Shown in pieces: positions 6,748-14,689 of a DNA stretch of 56,703 bases. The stretch comes from Paenibacillus roseus (GTDB lineage Bacteria; Bacillota; Bacilli; Paenibacillales; Paenibacillaceae). The stretch is from contig NZ_JAELUP010000024.1 in assembly GCF_016424485.1 (NCBI RefSeq), positions 1 through 56,703 of the forward strand, written 5' to 3'. A program made the translations under genes and the position numbers. The notes under the pieces are model-generated. The model ran no database searches, had not been told where the DNA came from, and worked only from the letters and a program-made list of their open reading frames with translations. Numbering within the stretch: position 1 is the first letter of the stretch; each line of letters starts with the position of its first letter.

Positions 6748-6822
6748 TGGTGACCCGTAGGGGATTCGAACCCCTGTTACCTCCGTGAAAGGGAGGTGTC
6801 TTAACCCCTTGACCAACGGGCC
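6748..6822 (-). tRNA. trnE: tRNA-Glu(TTC)
   Basis: A 75-nt tRNA with encoded CCA. The acceptor GGCCCGT pairs with ACGGGTC with one G-T, and the anticodon loop CTTTCAC gives TTC. It is separated from tRNA-Lys by a single base, so the two come from one transcript. Confidence 0.95.
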
Positions 6823-6928
6823 ATGCCTGTGTTGCAAATTCTTAAAACCATGTATAAGTTCATTCGAAACGAAAGTTTTTTCTTTATCCAGAATCAACTT
6901 CATCCCTAATTGACTGACAACGAAAACT

Positions 6929-6957
6929 ATACTATCACATTTCGTCAGGCTTGACAA
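6929..6957 (-). promoter_or_regulatory. Promoter for the Glu-Lys-Leu tRNA operon
   Basis: On the minus strand TTGTCA (6957-6952) and TAGTAT (6934-6929) are 17 bp apart, about 105 bp upstream of tRNA-Glu. The spacing and hexamers fit a SigA promoter. Confidence 0.5.
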
Positions 6958-7029
6958 GTTCTTTTTTTAAAAGACTTGTTCGTACCGTCGATCTCATCTG
7001 TATTCGACTCAAAACGACATCAATCAGGC

Positions 7030-7062
7030 AAAGAAAAAAGACCGTCCAACGGCCCGTCCGTT
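7030..7062 (-). terminator. Possible terminator after tRNA-Ser
   Basis: On the minus strand the sequence just past tRNA-Ser can fold into short G-C stems (for example CCGT-TGG-ACGG) followed by TCTTTTTTC. This would separate the Asn-Ser pair from the Glu-Lys-Leu operon. The rest of the 6823-7074 gap holds only the downstream promoter. Confidence 0.45.
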
Positions 7063-7074
7063 TCGTAAGTCGCA

Positions 7075-7165
7075 TGGCGGAGAGAGAGGGATTCGAACCC
7101 TCGCACCACTTGCGCAGTCTAACCCCTTAGCAGAGGGTCCCCTTGAGCCACTTGGGTATCTCTCC
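7075..7165 (-). tRNA. trnS: tRNA-Ser(GCT)
   Basis: A 91-nt tRNA with encoded CCA. Acceptor GGAGAGA pairs with TCTCTCC, there is a long variable arm, and the anticodon loop CTGCTAA gives GCT. Confidence 0.95.
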
Positions 7166-7170
7166 ATGTA

Positions 7171-7246
7171 TGGCTCCCCGAACAGGACTCGAACCTGTGA
7201 CAACTCGGTTAACAGCCGAGTGCTCTACCAACTGAGCTATCAGGGA
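7171..7246 (-). tRNA. trnN: tRNA-Asn(GTT)
   Basis: A 76-nt tRNA with encoded CCA. The anticodon loop CTGTTAA gives GTT, with a GTTCGAGTC T loop. It lies 5 bp upstream of tRNA-Ser on the same strand. Confidence 0.95.
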
Positions 7247-7283
7247 ATATTATTTTCTTGCGACAAGTAATAATATACCATGC

Positions 7284-7763
7284 TCATTTTGTAGTGTCAA
7301 GTATATTTAACAGTAATTTTCCACGGCAGCGCCCGCAAGCATACTTCCTTGGGTCCGTTTTTCTTTTGCGCAAATACGTCTGTCCGCAGGCCTTGCAAAC
7401 CAGCATATAGCGATAAGGCATTGTCTTGCGTTTCATTTCTGTACCCGGTAAAGATTGGCAATATCTTGATCCTCCCACCTTCGCCAGCAAAAGCTTGAAG
7501 TCCTCATCACTGTGCTGATAGCCTCTCCCGAGCAAGTGCAGGTGATAATGGCATAGCTCATGCTTGATGATTTTTTCCGTTTCTTCAACACCATAGCTAG
7601 TCAACTGATGCGGATTGATTTCAATATGATGGGACTTTGTAAAATACCTTCCGCCTGTCGTTCTGAGTCGTGAATTGAAGGAAGCTTTATGCCGGAAAGG
7701 CAAGCCGAATGATTCCAACGATATTTTTTCCACCCACTGCTGCAGGTTTTCATCATTCATCAT
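7284..7763 (-). CDS. SprT-like zinc metalloprotein (YdcK family)
   Basis: A 159-residue SprT/Spartan-like protein. The zinc-binding HELCHYH motif (HExxH) lies near residue 70. A C-terminal zinc ribbon is formed by CKAC and CGRC. The family includes DNA-protein crosslink proteases, but the role of the bacterial members is not settled. GGGAGAG precedes the ATG. In B. subtilis the YdcK gene lies beside cmpA and tex (ydcI), and the same neighbours occur here, which supports orthology. It is transcribed toward the tRNA cluster. Confidence 0.85.
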   Translation of the reverse strand: MMNDENLQQWVEKISLESFGLPFRHKASFNSRLRTTGGRYFTKSHHIEINPHQLTSYGVEETEKIIKHELCHYHLHLLGRGYQHSDEDFKLLLAKVGGSRYCQSLPGTEMKRKTMPYRYMLVCKACGQTYLRKRKTDPRKYACGRCRGKLLLNILDTTK

Positions 7764-7920
7764 TATTCTCTCCCAAAATACTTGAATTTATAAAGCTTTT
7801 TGCGCTAAACTGTCAAGTGAGGATTTGGCTTGCTTCTTTCAAATGCGAGTCCTTTGCCATCCATAAATAAATCTCTAAAAATTGAACCAAGATTCTTGAC
7901 CCGAGGGGAGTCCTTTTAAT

Positions 7921-8274
7921 ATGCCAACGATGCGATATATTTTAATGAAGGGCAAGCAAAGCCTGTCTTTTGTTGAAATGCCCGAATCCCATGCTTATCA
8001 GCTTAGCGCCCTTAATCTCCGTCTTCATAAAGAAATTGACAAGCTGACAGCCGATAATATCCCTCAGCTTCCTTATGCCGTCGCAGAGTGCGCAGATGTC
8101 GAAATTCACGATCCAACGGTGGTCATTGCTAACGGGCTGGACTACATCAATGAGCTTGAAAAAGATTTCGCCAGCATTCAGGAAAAATCCTACCCGCTCA
8201 TTTCTTTGCTCACGGAGATTCGCGCCCTGCAAGCACAACTGGAGCAGTGGTACGAGGAAGAAGCGGAGCTGTAA
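7921..8274 (+). CDS. Conserved hypothetical protein
   Basis: A 117-residue protein that I do not recognise by function. It starts with ATG after GGGGAG at good spacing. The C-terminal third is acidic and helical (LISLLTEIRALQAQLEQWYEEEAEL), likely a coiled coil. No signal peptide, membrane segment or catalytic motif is visible. It lies in the sprT/cmpA/tex neighbourhood, upstream of cmpA on the same strand with a 99-nt gap, and may be co-transcribed with it. Confidence 0.75.
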   Translation: MPTMRYILMKGKQSLSFVEMPESHAYQLSALNLRLHKEIDKLTADNIPQLPYAVAECADVEIHDPTVVIANGLDYINELEKDFASIQEKSYPLISLLTEIRALQAQLEQWYEEEAEL

Positions 8275-8373
8275 CCCAAAAGCTCGGTTAAAATTATCGG
8301 ACCTGCACGGATATTCGCCCTTCCCCATATGATTAAGGATATGATTATCCATCTTTGGAGGAGGGCGATCTGT

Positions 8374-8520
8374 ATGCCGCAGTGGCTCAGCAATCAATTA
8401 ATGCGGGCATTCATCAAGAAAGACCGCCGGCAGATTCGTTTACTCAATGATTGCTGGTTCTTTTACCGAACCAAAACAACAGATTCCGGCAAACATAAAT
8501 CAGCCGGTTTGATGCCATAG
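8374..8520 (+). CDS. cmpA: Cortex morphogenetic protein CmpA
   Basis: A 48-residue sporulation protein. The first about 35 residues (MPQWLSNQLMRAF, then QIRLLNDCWFFYR) match the CmpA family, which in B. subtilis is a 37-residue mother-cell protein. There it helps degrade the coat morphogen SpoIVA by ClpXP when the spore envelope is misassembled. This copy has about ten extra C-terminal residues. ATG 8374 is chosen because GGAGGAGGG lies 9 nt upstream; an ATG at 8329 lacks this. Its place beside the SprT-like gene and tex matches B. subtilis. A dispersed hairpin element starts 15 nt after the stop. Confidence 0.88.
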   Translation: MPQWLSNQLMRAFIKKDRRQIRLLNDCWFFYRTKTTDSGKHKSAGLMP

Positions 8521-8535
8521 TTCCTGCCATAGCAC

Positions 8536-8566
8536 AAGCGTACGCGGCTTTGCCGTCCTGGGCGGA
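8536..8566 (+). repeat. Post-stop mini-repeat, copy A
   Basis: It contains AAGCGTA and CGGCTTTGCCGTCCT, starting 15 nt after the cmpA stop. It matches the copy at 15559 with two differences over 24 nt and the copy at 24820 more loosely. It can form the hairpin CGGC-TTT-GCCG. Confidence 0.6.
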
Positions 8567-8633
8567 TCGATTCGCTTAGTATTGTAATAGAACCCATACT
8601 AAATGGAAAGCCAATAACTTTGTAAAAACGCAT

Positions 8634-8687
8634 AAAAGCCTGTGTCCCTCGCTGCAACAGATAACAGCAAGGAATACAGGCTTTTTT
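8634..8687. terminator. Bidirectional terminator between cmpA and nitroreductase
   Basis: AAAAGCCTGT (8634-8643) pairs with ACAGGCTTTT (8676-8685), with extra inner pairing and T-runs in both directions. It serves the convergent genes cmpA (plus) and the nitroreductase (minus). Confidence 0.8.
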
Positions 8688-8718
8688 CATCGTTTCAATA
8701 ATCTTGGCATGGATGGAC

Positions 8719-9360
8719 TTAGAACGTTTCCCAAGTCGTTACTTCATCCACAGTCAGGCGCACTGATTTGCGTCCTTCGCCAACAGCCTTACCTACCGGA
8801 AGCAGTATGACTGGCTTGAGGTTGGATGGAATGTTGAAGGCCTCGACAAATTTTTCCGAATCATAGCCGCCCATTGGAACTGTATCAAGTCCTCTTGCTT
8901 TCGCCGCCAGCATCAACTGCATGGAGATCAAACCGGCGTCAATCAGTGCAGTGTCCCGGTAGCGCTCAGGTTGCTCGCTGTAATAGCCAGTAATTCGTGC
9001 TACATAGCCAGACAGCACTTCTTCAGGCATAAAACCTTGTTCCACTGAACGTCCATAAATAAGTTGACCTTGTTTAAACCCTTCCAGATCAGCCAGCACA
9101 GCAATAACAGCCGATGCTTGAACTACCTGCTGCTGGTTATTGGCAATCGGCAGCAACTTCTCTTTCAATTCCTGATCCTGAATAACCAGAAAACGCCACG
9201 GCTGCAGGTTGGAAGAGGACGGAGCCAAAATCGCCTCTTCTAGCAGGCTGCGGATTTCTTCCCCGGACAATTTATAAGTCGGATCGTAGGTGCGAACCGA
9301 GTGACGATCACGGATAACCTCATAAAAATCGGTTGTTTTCACTTCAACTTCGTTACTCAT
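8719..9360 (-). CDS. NAD(P)H-dependent nitroreductase-family flavoprotein
   Basis: A 213-residue FMN oxidoreductase that reduces nitro compounds or quinones using NAD(P)H. The FMN-phosphate motif RHSVRTYDPTYKLS near the N-terminus, the APSSSNLQPWRF segment and the late GLDTVPMGGYD region are typical of the family, and the length is normal. It is the first gene behind a good SigA promoter whose -10 box is covered by a perfect 18-bp palindrome. An Rrf2 regulator gene lies directly upstream on the same strand. This suggests induction by a redox or electrophile signal. The natural substrate cannot be told from sequence. Confidence 0.9.
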   Translation of the reverse strand: MSNEVEVKTTDFYEVIRDRHSVRTYDPTYKLSGEEIRSLLEEAILAPSSSNLQPWRFLVIQDQELKEKLLPIANNQQQVVQASAVIAVLADLEGFKQGQLIYGRSVEQGFMPEEVLSGYVARITGYYSEQPERYRDTALIDAGLISMQLMLAAKARGLDTVPMGGYDSEKFVEAFNIPSNLKPVILLPVGKAVGEGRKSVRLTVDEVTTWETF

Positions 9361-9538
9361 TTCTCTTCATTCCTCTCCATATTTTTATTTTTTTGATTAG
9401 GTCAGTCAGCCTGCTATCCAAGCTGAACGGATGAATGCCGATAACAGGGCTGCCAAAATCCATCTGTGATGTAATATTCACAGTTAAATTCAAAAAAATT
9501 CAGATGTTGAACTTCAATGGTCAGAATTTAACTGTTGT

Positions 9539-9556
9539 ATATACTGCACAGTATAT
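9539..9556. promoter_or_regulatory. Perfect palindromic operator at the nitroreductase promoter
   Basis: ATATACTG (9539-9546), CA, CAGTATAT (9549-9556) is a perfect 18-bp palindrome. It overlaps the -10 hexamer of the nitroreductase promoter. The adjacent Rrf2 protein is the obvious candidate binder, which is inference from proximity. Confidence 0.75.
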
Positions 9557-9578
9557 GACGAAAGCCGACTACTGTCAA
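9550..9578 (-). promoter_or_regulatory. SigA promoter of the nitroreductase gene
   Basis: On the minus strand TTGACA (9578-9573), a 17-bp spacer and TATACT (9555-9550) make a near-consensus promoter about 190 bp upstream of the nitroreductase ATG. A strong promoter covered by an operator is the classic repression layout. Confidence 0.75.
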
Positions 9579-9617
9579 CTACAATATTTACAATTGCAAT
9601 ACTTATAACTGCAATAA

Positions 9618-10058
9618 TTATAGGTTGATACGGTCAGCCAAATCCGCAAGCGTATGACGTTCCAGTACATTCAAAACCTGATTGTCGATCTCTTCTGCAA
9701 TGTCTGCAAATGCCGCTTTCATTTCCTGTCCGAACGAATGAATGCCTGTTGTATCAATCATCCCATTGCTGAGTGGCTCCCCTACGCGCAACGAGCGATA
9801 AATTTCTGCAAGAGTAATCTGATCAGCCGGTTTCTTCAGCCTGTAGCCGCCATCTCGCCCTTCTCTGGTTTCCAATATATTTTCCCGCGCAAGCGTTGCG
9901 AGAATGCGCCGAAGCACAGTTGGCTCGGAATGCAGTTTCTCGGCAATAGTGGAGCTTGGGCAGGTACAGCAGTTTTTAGACAATACAACAAGCGCCTGGA
10001 GTGACAAGCCAAACCATTTATGATTAAGCGCGGCGCTGCACTTTTCTACTCCTCTCAT
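9618..10058 (-). CDS. Rrf2-family transcriptional regulator
   Basis: A 146-residue winged-helix repressor. The Rrf2 pattern is clear: SLQALVVLSKN, the recognition region SEPTVLRRILATLARENILETREGRDGGYRLKK, and a C-terminal dimerisation helix. Some family members bind Fe-S clusters through three Cys after the HTH. Those are absent here, but the N-terminal half has Cys in NCCTCPSS and another near residue 7, which could sense thiol-reactive compounds. It probably represses the nitroreductase gene downstream through the 9539-9556 palindrome. It resembles the YwnA/YwgB type more than NsrR or CymR. Confidence 0.88.
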   Translation of the reverse strand: MRGVEKCSAALNHKWFGLSLQALVVLSKNCCTCPSSTIAEKLHSEPTVLRRILATLARENILETREGRDGGYRLKKPADQITLAEIYRSLRVGEPLSNGMIDTTGIHSFGQEMKAAFADIAEEIDNQVLNVLERHTLADLADRINL

Positions 10059-10141
10059 CCTGACGCCTCCAGTCTGTTTGTTTAAAATGATTTTTATCTA
10101 ATACTTTTATTCATTCTAGCCCATTCCGAGCCAACGTTCAA

Positions 10142-10180
10142 GAGAAAGAGACCTTTTCGCTGCAAAAGGCCTCTCTTCTC
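10142..10180. terminator. Hairpin between tex and the Rrf2 gene
   Basis: A long imperfect inverted repeat (GAGAAAGAGACCTTTT against AAAAGGCCTCTCTTCTC) lies 19 nt after the tex stop. The T-tract is poor on either strand, so termination efficiency is uncertain. Confidence 0.45.
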
Positions 10181-10198
10181 CCTTATTTTACTGCACGG

Positions 10199-12448
10199 TT
10201 ACCCTGGATTGCGCATAGTCAGACTAACACGGCCTTTTCTCAAATCAACACTGAGTACCCATACCGTTACATTATCGCCGACCGACACAACATCCATCGG
10301 ATGCTTGACGAATTTGTCACTGAGTTGTGAAATATGGACCAGACCGTCATTTTTAATACCGATATCAACGAAGGCTCCAAAGTCAATGACGTTGCGCACT
10401 GTTCCCTGAAGCTCCATGCCCGGTTTAAGGTCCTCAATTTGCAGCACATCCGTATGGAAAATTGGCGGCGGAAGTTCCTCCCGGGGATCGCGGCCAGGAC
10501 GAAGCAAGCTGTCCACGATATCTCGCAGGGTCGGAACCCCAACAGCAAGCTGGGGCGCCATAGCCTCCAAGTCGAGTCCGCGCAGCTTCTCCGCCAGCTC
10601 GTTTGTACCGACATGATTGAGCGATAGGCCAAGCTCCTTGAAGAGCAGATCAACCACCTTGTAGGATTCAGGGTGAATCGGCGTACGGTCAAGCGGATTG
10701 TCTCCACCTGGCACACGTAAAAACCCGATGCACTGCTCATAAGATTTGGCTCCAAGACGCGGCACCTTCTGAAGCTGCTTGCGATCGCTGAATTTGCCGT
10801 TCTCCTCGCGGAACTTCACAATATTTTTGGCAATCGTTGCGTTAACACCCGCCACATAGGAGAGCAGCGACGGAGAGGCTGTATTTACATCAACGCCGAC
10901 ATGGTTAACAGCAGACTCGACAACACCACCGAGACTTTCATCCAGCCGCTTTTGGCTGACGTCATGCTGATACTGTCCGACACCGATTGCCTTCGGCTCA
11001 ATCTTGACCAGTTCGGCCAGAGGGTCCTGCAGCCTGCGTGCAATCGAGACCGCACTTCGCTCGGCCACGTCAAGCGCCGGGAACTCTTCCTGCGCAAGCT
11101 TGGACGCCGAATAAACACTTGCTCCCGCTTCATTGACAATGATATATTTCAGCTCGCCGCCGCGGCCTCCCGTTCCCTTGCGCCCGCTGATCAGGCCTGC
11201 GATGAATTGCTCGGTTTCCCTTGAAGCCGTCCCGTTCCCAATAACAATTAGCTCGACCCCGTACTTGTCAATGATCGTATTGATCGTTCGGGCTGCCTGT
11301 TCCACTTTATTATTAGGCGGAGTCGGGTAGGTGACATCTACCTCCAGCAGCTTGCCCGTATCATCAACAACAGCAAGCTTGCAGCCTGTCCGGTAAGCCG
11401 GATCGACACCTAACACGACATGACCATGAATCGGCGGCTGGAGCAGCAGATTTCGAAGATTGGCGGAGAATATCTGAATGGCATGCTCCTCAGCCTTCTC
11501 TGTCAGCTCACCGCGCACTTCGCGCTCAATAGAAGGCGCGAGCAGCCGCTTGTAGGCGTCCTGAATTAACTCAAGCAGTACATCGATGATAGACGGAGAT
11601 GTGTGCTTGCGGACGATGTGGCGGCTTATGTAGTCGTGAATTCGTCCGGCATCGACATCCAGAAGCACCCGCAACACCTCTTCGCGCTCCCCGCGGTTAA
11701 TGGCCAGCACACGGTGTGGCGGCAGCCGTTTTACAGGCTCCTGATAGCTGTAATACATCTCATAGACACTCTCGGCGGCAGCATCGCGCGCTTCCGTTCG
11801 CAGCGTCCCCTGATCCTGCGTAAATTTGCGCACCCAGGCCCGAATTGCCGCATCGTCGGCAAGATTTTCTGCCAGTATATCCTTGGCCCCCTGCAGCGCT
11901 TCCTCCGCTGTGGCAACGCCCTTCTCTTCGTTCACATAAGCTGCCGCCTCCACAAGCGGCTCCCCTTGCTTAGGCTGCGAATAGATCCAGTCTGCAAGCG
12001 GCTCCAGCCCCTTTTCCCTGGCGACGCTCGCTCTTGTCTTGCGCTTTTGGCGATACGGACGATACAGGTCTTCAACTTCCTGAAGCTTCACCGATTTCTC
12101 AATGGCGGCCTGCAACTCGTCAGTCAGCTTGCCCTGCTCGGCAATGAGACGAATAACCTCCCGCTTGCGGTCCTCCAGATTATGGAGATATTGGAGTCGC
12201 TCCTCAATGCTGCGCAGCTCATTCTCATCCAGTTCCCCTGTCATTTCCTTACGGTAACGGGCAATAAACGGAATTGTATTCCCTTCAACCAGCAGTCCGA
12301 CGGCCGCTTTTACCTTCCCTGGCGGAATTTGCAGCTCGGCTGCAATCTGCTTTTCAATCCGCTGCTGCAGGGCAGCCTTCTGCTCCGCTGTCAGCTCGAT
12401 TTTCACTTGCTCCAGCAATTCCTCATTCTCTGCTTTTATTTTGGTCAA
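10199..12448 (-). CDS. tex: Tex (YdcI) RNA-binding transcription accessory protein
   Basis: About 749 residues with full Tex architecture. An N-terminal helical domain (IPFIARYRKEMTGELDE) is followed by a YqgF/RNase H-like domain (VLGVDPAYRTGCKLAVVD), helix-hairpin-helix repeats (VGVDVNTASPSLLSYVAG) and a C-terminal S1 RNA-binding domain (GMELQGTVRNVIDFGAFVDIGI). Tex associates with RNA polymerase and nucleic acids. The frame is open to 12571, but that extension is encoded by the upstream gene's terminator (12529-12565). The true start is probably TTG 12448, behind AAAGGATGG, or GTG 12406. Its position near the sprT-like and cmpA genes matches B. subtilis. Confidence 0.92.
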   Translation of the reverse strand: MTKIKAENEELLEQVKIELTAEQKAALQQRIEKQIAAELQIPPGKVKAAVGLLVEGNTIPFIARYRKEMTGELDENELRSIEERLQYLHNLEDRKREVIRLIAEQGKLTDELQAAIEKSVKLQEVEDLYRPYRQKRKTRASVAREKGLEPLADWIYSQPKQGEPLVEAAAYVNEEKGVATAEEALQGAKDILAENLADDAAIRAWVRKFTQDQGTLRTEARDAAAESVYEMYYSYQEPVKRLPPHRVLAINRGEREEVLRVLLDVDAGRIHDYISRHIVRKHTSPSIIDVLLELIQDAYKRLLAPSIEREVRGELTEKAEEHAIQIFSANLRNLLLQPPIHGHVVLGVDPAYRTGCKLAVVDDTGKLLEVDVTYPTPPNNKVEQAARTINTIIDKYGVELIVIGNGTASRETEQFIAGLISGRKGTGGRGGELKYIIVNEAGASVYSASKLAQEEFPALDVAERSAVSIARRLQDPLAELVKIEPKAIGVGQYQHDVSQKRLDESLGGVVESAVNHVGVDVNTASPSLLSYVAGVNATIAKNIVKFREENGKFSDRKQLQKVPRLGAKSYEQCIGFLRVPGGDNPLDRTPIHPESYKVVDLLFKELGLSLNHVGTNELAEKLRGLDLEAMAPQLAVGVPTLRDIVDSLLRPGRDPREELPPPIFHTDVLQIEDLKPGMELQGTVRNVIDFGAFVDIGIKNDGLVHISQLSDKFVKHPMDVVSVGDNVTVWVLSVDLRKGRVSLTMRNPG

Positions 12449-12528
12449 ATGTCGTGCACCATCCTTTAGCCAGATTGCTGCCTGTGCAGAACCTATGATT
12501 TTCAATAGTTTACCGAATCGGCAAAAAA

Positions 12529-12565
12529 CCGTCAAATGGACAAGCCTGCCTTGTCCATTTGACGG
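12529..12565 (-). terminator. Strong terminator between the MBL gene and tex
   Basis: A perfect 16-bp inverted repeat (12529-12544 with 12550-12565, loop CCTGC) is followed on the minus strand by TTTTTTG. It ends the thioredoxin/MBL transcript 19 nt after the MBL stop. Confidence 0.9.
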
Positions 12566-12583
12566 CCGCATATCGTCTTGCTT

Positions 12584-13222
12584 TTATCGCTGCTGGGCTA
12601 CATAAGGATTATGCAGCATTTCGTAGCCGATTGTCGTTTGTGGTCCATGGCCGGGATAGACGCGGGTCTCAGGAGAGAAGGTGTACAGCTTGCCGCGGAT
12701 CGAGTCGAACAGGTCACGTTCATTGCCTCCAGGCAAGTCGCTGCGCCCCACAGACTGCCGGAACAGTACATCTCCCGAGAACAGATGCTCACCGCACAGA
12801 AAGCTCACACTTCCGGGAGAATGTCCCGGCGTGTGATACACGCGGAATTCCAGACCAATCAGCTTGAGCACCTGTCCTTCATCCAATGCATACTCAGCCG
12901 GCTCGGTCGACAAGGGGCTCGTCACTTCGCTCCATCTCATCGAACCGTTCTTGCGAGGATCGGTCAACCATTCCGCTTCGAGATCATGAATATATACTGG
13001 ACATCCCCAAGCCTTGCGAACTTCATCCACCCCGCCCATATGGTCAAAATGCGCATGAGTCAGCAAGATTGCTTCAACCTTCAGCCCTTGCTCTTTTACC
13101 TTCGCCAGCACCCGATCCGGTTTCATGCCCGGATCAATCACAACCGCATCGCGGGTCGCTTCAGAGGAGATCAGATAGCAATTGGTCTGAAGCGGCCCTA
13201 GCGAAAACATATCAATTTTCAT
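12584..13222 (-). CDS. MBL-fold hydrolase (YqgX/GloB-like)
   Basis: A 212-residue metallo-beta-lactamase-fold hydrolase, glyoxalase-II-like. Metal ligands are visible in HAHFDHMGG, HTPGHSPGS, FSGDVLF and PGHGPQT. The N-terminus MKIDMFSLGPLQTNCYLI is the usual start of this family, so ATG 13222 is chosen over longer frames. The family acts on thioesters such as S-lactoylglutathione or related low-molecular-weight thiol adducts; the true substrate in a Gram-positive without glutathione is unknown. It begins 2 nt after the stop of the thioredoxin-like gene, so translation is coupled and a thiol-related role is plausible. Confidence 0.88.
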   Translation of the reverse strand: MKIDMFSLGPLQTNCYLISSEATRDAVVIDPGMKPDRVLAKVKEQGLKVEAILLTHAHFDHMGGVDEVRKAWGCPVYIHDLEAEWLTDPRKNGSMRWSEVTSPLSTEPAEYALDEGQVLKLIGLEFRVYHTPGHSPGSVSFLCGEHLFSGDVLFRQSVGRSDLPGGNERDLFDSIRGKLYTFSPETRVYPGHGPQTTIGYEMLHNPYVAQQR

Positions 13223-13224
13223 GA

Positions 13225-13788
13225 TTAAAAGGTGGAGATCAGTTCGCGAAGCTCTTTCAGAATGTCTGCCTGATAATTGCCCTCTCCGTAACGGCGTCCG
13301 ATCTCTTGACGCGTCTGGGACAGATTTTCCTGATAGTCCGCAGCTTCGCGGTCCGTATTGTTCTTCTTGAACGCAACCATCGGCTCTTGAATGTATGACG
13401 TGCGTGGTCCCCATTCCCCAAGCACATGTCCGCCCGTATCTGCAAAGATGACAACCGGTACCGATTCGCCGCCCAATGTCAAAAATTGCTGCATCGTCTC
13501 CGGATGCTCTTCCTTGATCAGAACATCAATCGGGACGCCGCCTGTCTCCAGCGCACGGAAGACAACAGGAATATTGGCTATAACGTCCCCACACCAATCC
13601 GCCATCAGAATAAGACAGCGCAAATCATCGCGGTTGTTCAGCGATTCGAAATACTCTTTGTCTTCCTCATTCGGCCATTGGAACTCGTCGTAAAGGGCGT
13701 GGAAGCGCTCCTTATTTTTAACCATTATATCTCTGAACTGCTGCGGGCTGATTCCCTGATTCAATTTGTCAGCCAAATTTTTCCCCAT
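13225..13788 (-). CDS. Thioredoxin-family protein with a WCGD active site
   Basis: A 187-residue thioredoxin-like protein. The core segment LRCLILMADWCGDVIANIPVV aligns with the thioredoxin active-site helix, but the second Cys of the CxxC pair is missing (Cys-Gly-Asp-Val), and the cis-Pro motif is SVPVVIF. A single Cys cannot carry out ordinary disulfide exchange, so a thiol-binding or structural role is more likely. It is the first gene of a two-gene unit with the MBL hydrolase. It is not a secreted protein, since no signal peptide is present. Confidence 0.82.
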   Translation of the reverse strand: MGKNLADKLNQGISPQQFRDIMVKNKERFHALYDEFQWPNEEDKEYFESLNNRDDLRCLILMADWCGDVIANIPVVFRALETGGVPIDVLIKEEHPETMQQFLTLGGESVPVVIFADTGGHVLGEWGPRTSYIQEPMVAFKKNNTDREAADYQENLSQTRQEIGRRYGEGNYQADILKELRELISTF

Positions 13789-13908
13789 GGTTCATCTCTC
13801 CTTATTCATTTGTCTCTTTCGTCCAACTCATATCGTTCAATTCAACAAAATTGTGATTTACCTATTATAGCAAATTTAACCGGATATCCACAAACAGAAC
13901 ATCGCATA

Positions 13909-14517
13909 TTAGAGCGTTTTACCGCGGCTGCGCAAATATTTGACAAGAAAATAAATAATAGCAAGAGCAAGTGCACCAATGATGAAAGGCTTGATGTATG
14001 GAGCCGCAACCTCATTAATGTCTCCCCACTGGTTGCCGAGCTTCATCCCGAGATAAATAAACAATACGGACCAAGGCACGGAAGCAAGCGCCGTAAGCAG
14101 TGTAAACAATCCAAAGTTCATTCTAGCCATACCGGCCGGAATCGAAATGACCTGCCTCATTACGGGGACGAAGCGGGCTGTGAATACAATCCCTGCACCG
14201 TATTTTTTGAACCAGCCTTCAGCCGTGTCAACATGTTTCTGCTTAATTTTGAGGTACTTGCCGTATTTTTCGACAATCGGTCTGCCGCCGAATCTGCCAA
14301 TCGCATACAGCACCCAGTTTTGACCAACCGCACCCAGTGTTCCAAACACAACCGCCATCGTGAACGATACATTTCCCGTAGAAACCAGATAGCCTCCATA
14401 AGCAAGCACAATTTCACTTGGAATCACCTCAAGCATCAGTCCAAGGAAAATCCCGAATGCTCCAAGGCTCTCTACCCATTGCAACAAGCTATGTAAGATA
14501 TTCGAAATCCAATCCAT
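13909..14517 (-). CDS. DedA-family membrane protein
   Basis: A 202-residue integral membrane protein of the DedA (SNARE-assoc/VTT) family, some members of which return undecaprenyl phosphate or other phospholipids across the membrane. Family hallmarks are present: the Glu in LEVIPSEIVL, GRFGGRPIVEKYGKYL, and the re-entrant RFVPVMRQVISIPAGMARM motif. There are four to five hydrophobic segments. ATG 14517 is used because GAAGGTG lies about 11 nt upstream; the longer frame to 14577 lacks support. The gene is single and divergent from the cupredoxin gene. Confidence 0.9.
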   Translation of the reverse strand: MDWISNILHSLLQWVESLGAFGIFLGLMLEVIPSEIVLAYGGYLVSTGNVSFTMAVVFGTLGAVGQNWVLYAIGRFGGRPIVEKYGKYLKIKQKHVDTAEGWFKKYGAGIVFTARFVPVMRQVISIPAGMARMNFGLFTLLTALASVPWSVLFIYLGMKLGNQWGDINEVAAPYIKPFIIGALALAIIYFLVKYLRSRGKTL

Positions 14518-14689
14518 AACTTTTGATTTACACCTTCTTTCGTCTGTATGAATTTTTCCCCGAAGATATTCTATCATATTGCATGCCCATCATTCTACAA
14601 GAGTCATGCCTTGACAAGCCCCCGCATATAATCAATCGAGCTGCGGTTCATCCGATTTCAACTAAAATCATTCAAACGGAGGTCATATC

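Noticed and set aside
10901..12469. Long open frames on the plus strand opposite tex (for example 11603-12469)
   Set aside because: They are shadows of tex, which has full domain content on the minus strand. They show no family motif and no ribosome binding site.
12449..12571. N-terminal extension of Tex
   Set aside because: The frame is open but its first codons are the terminator of the upstream gene, and no family similarity exists there.
13426..14496. A 356-codon plus-strand frame over the thioredoxin-like and DedA genes
   Set aside because: It spans two clear minus-strand genes and the gap between them, and its translation looks random.
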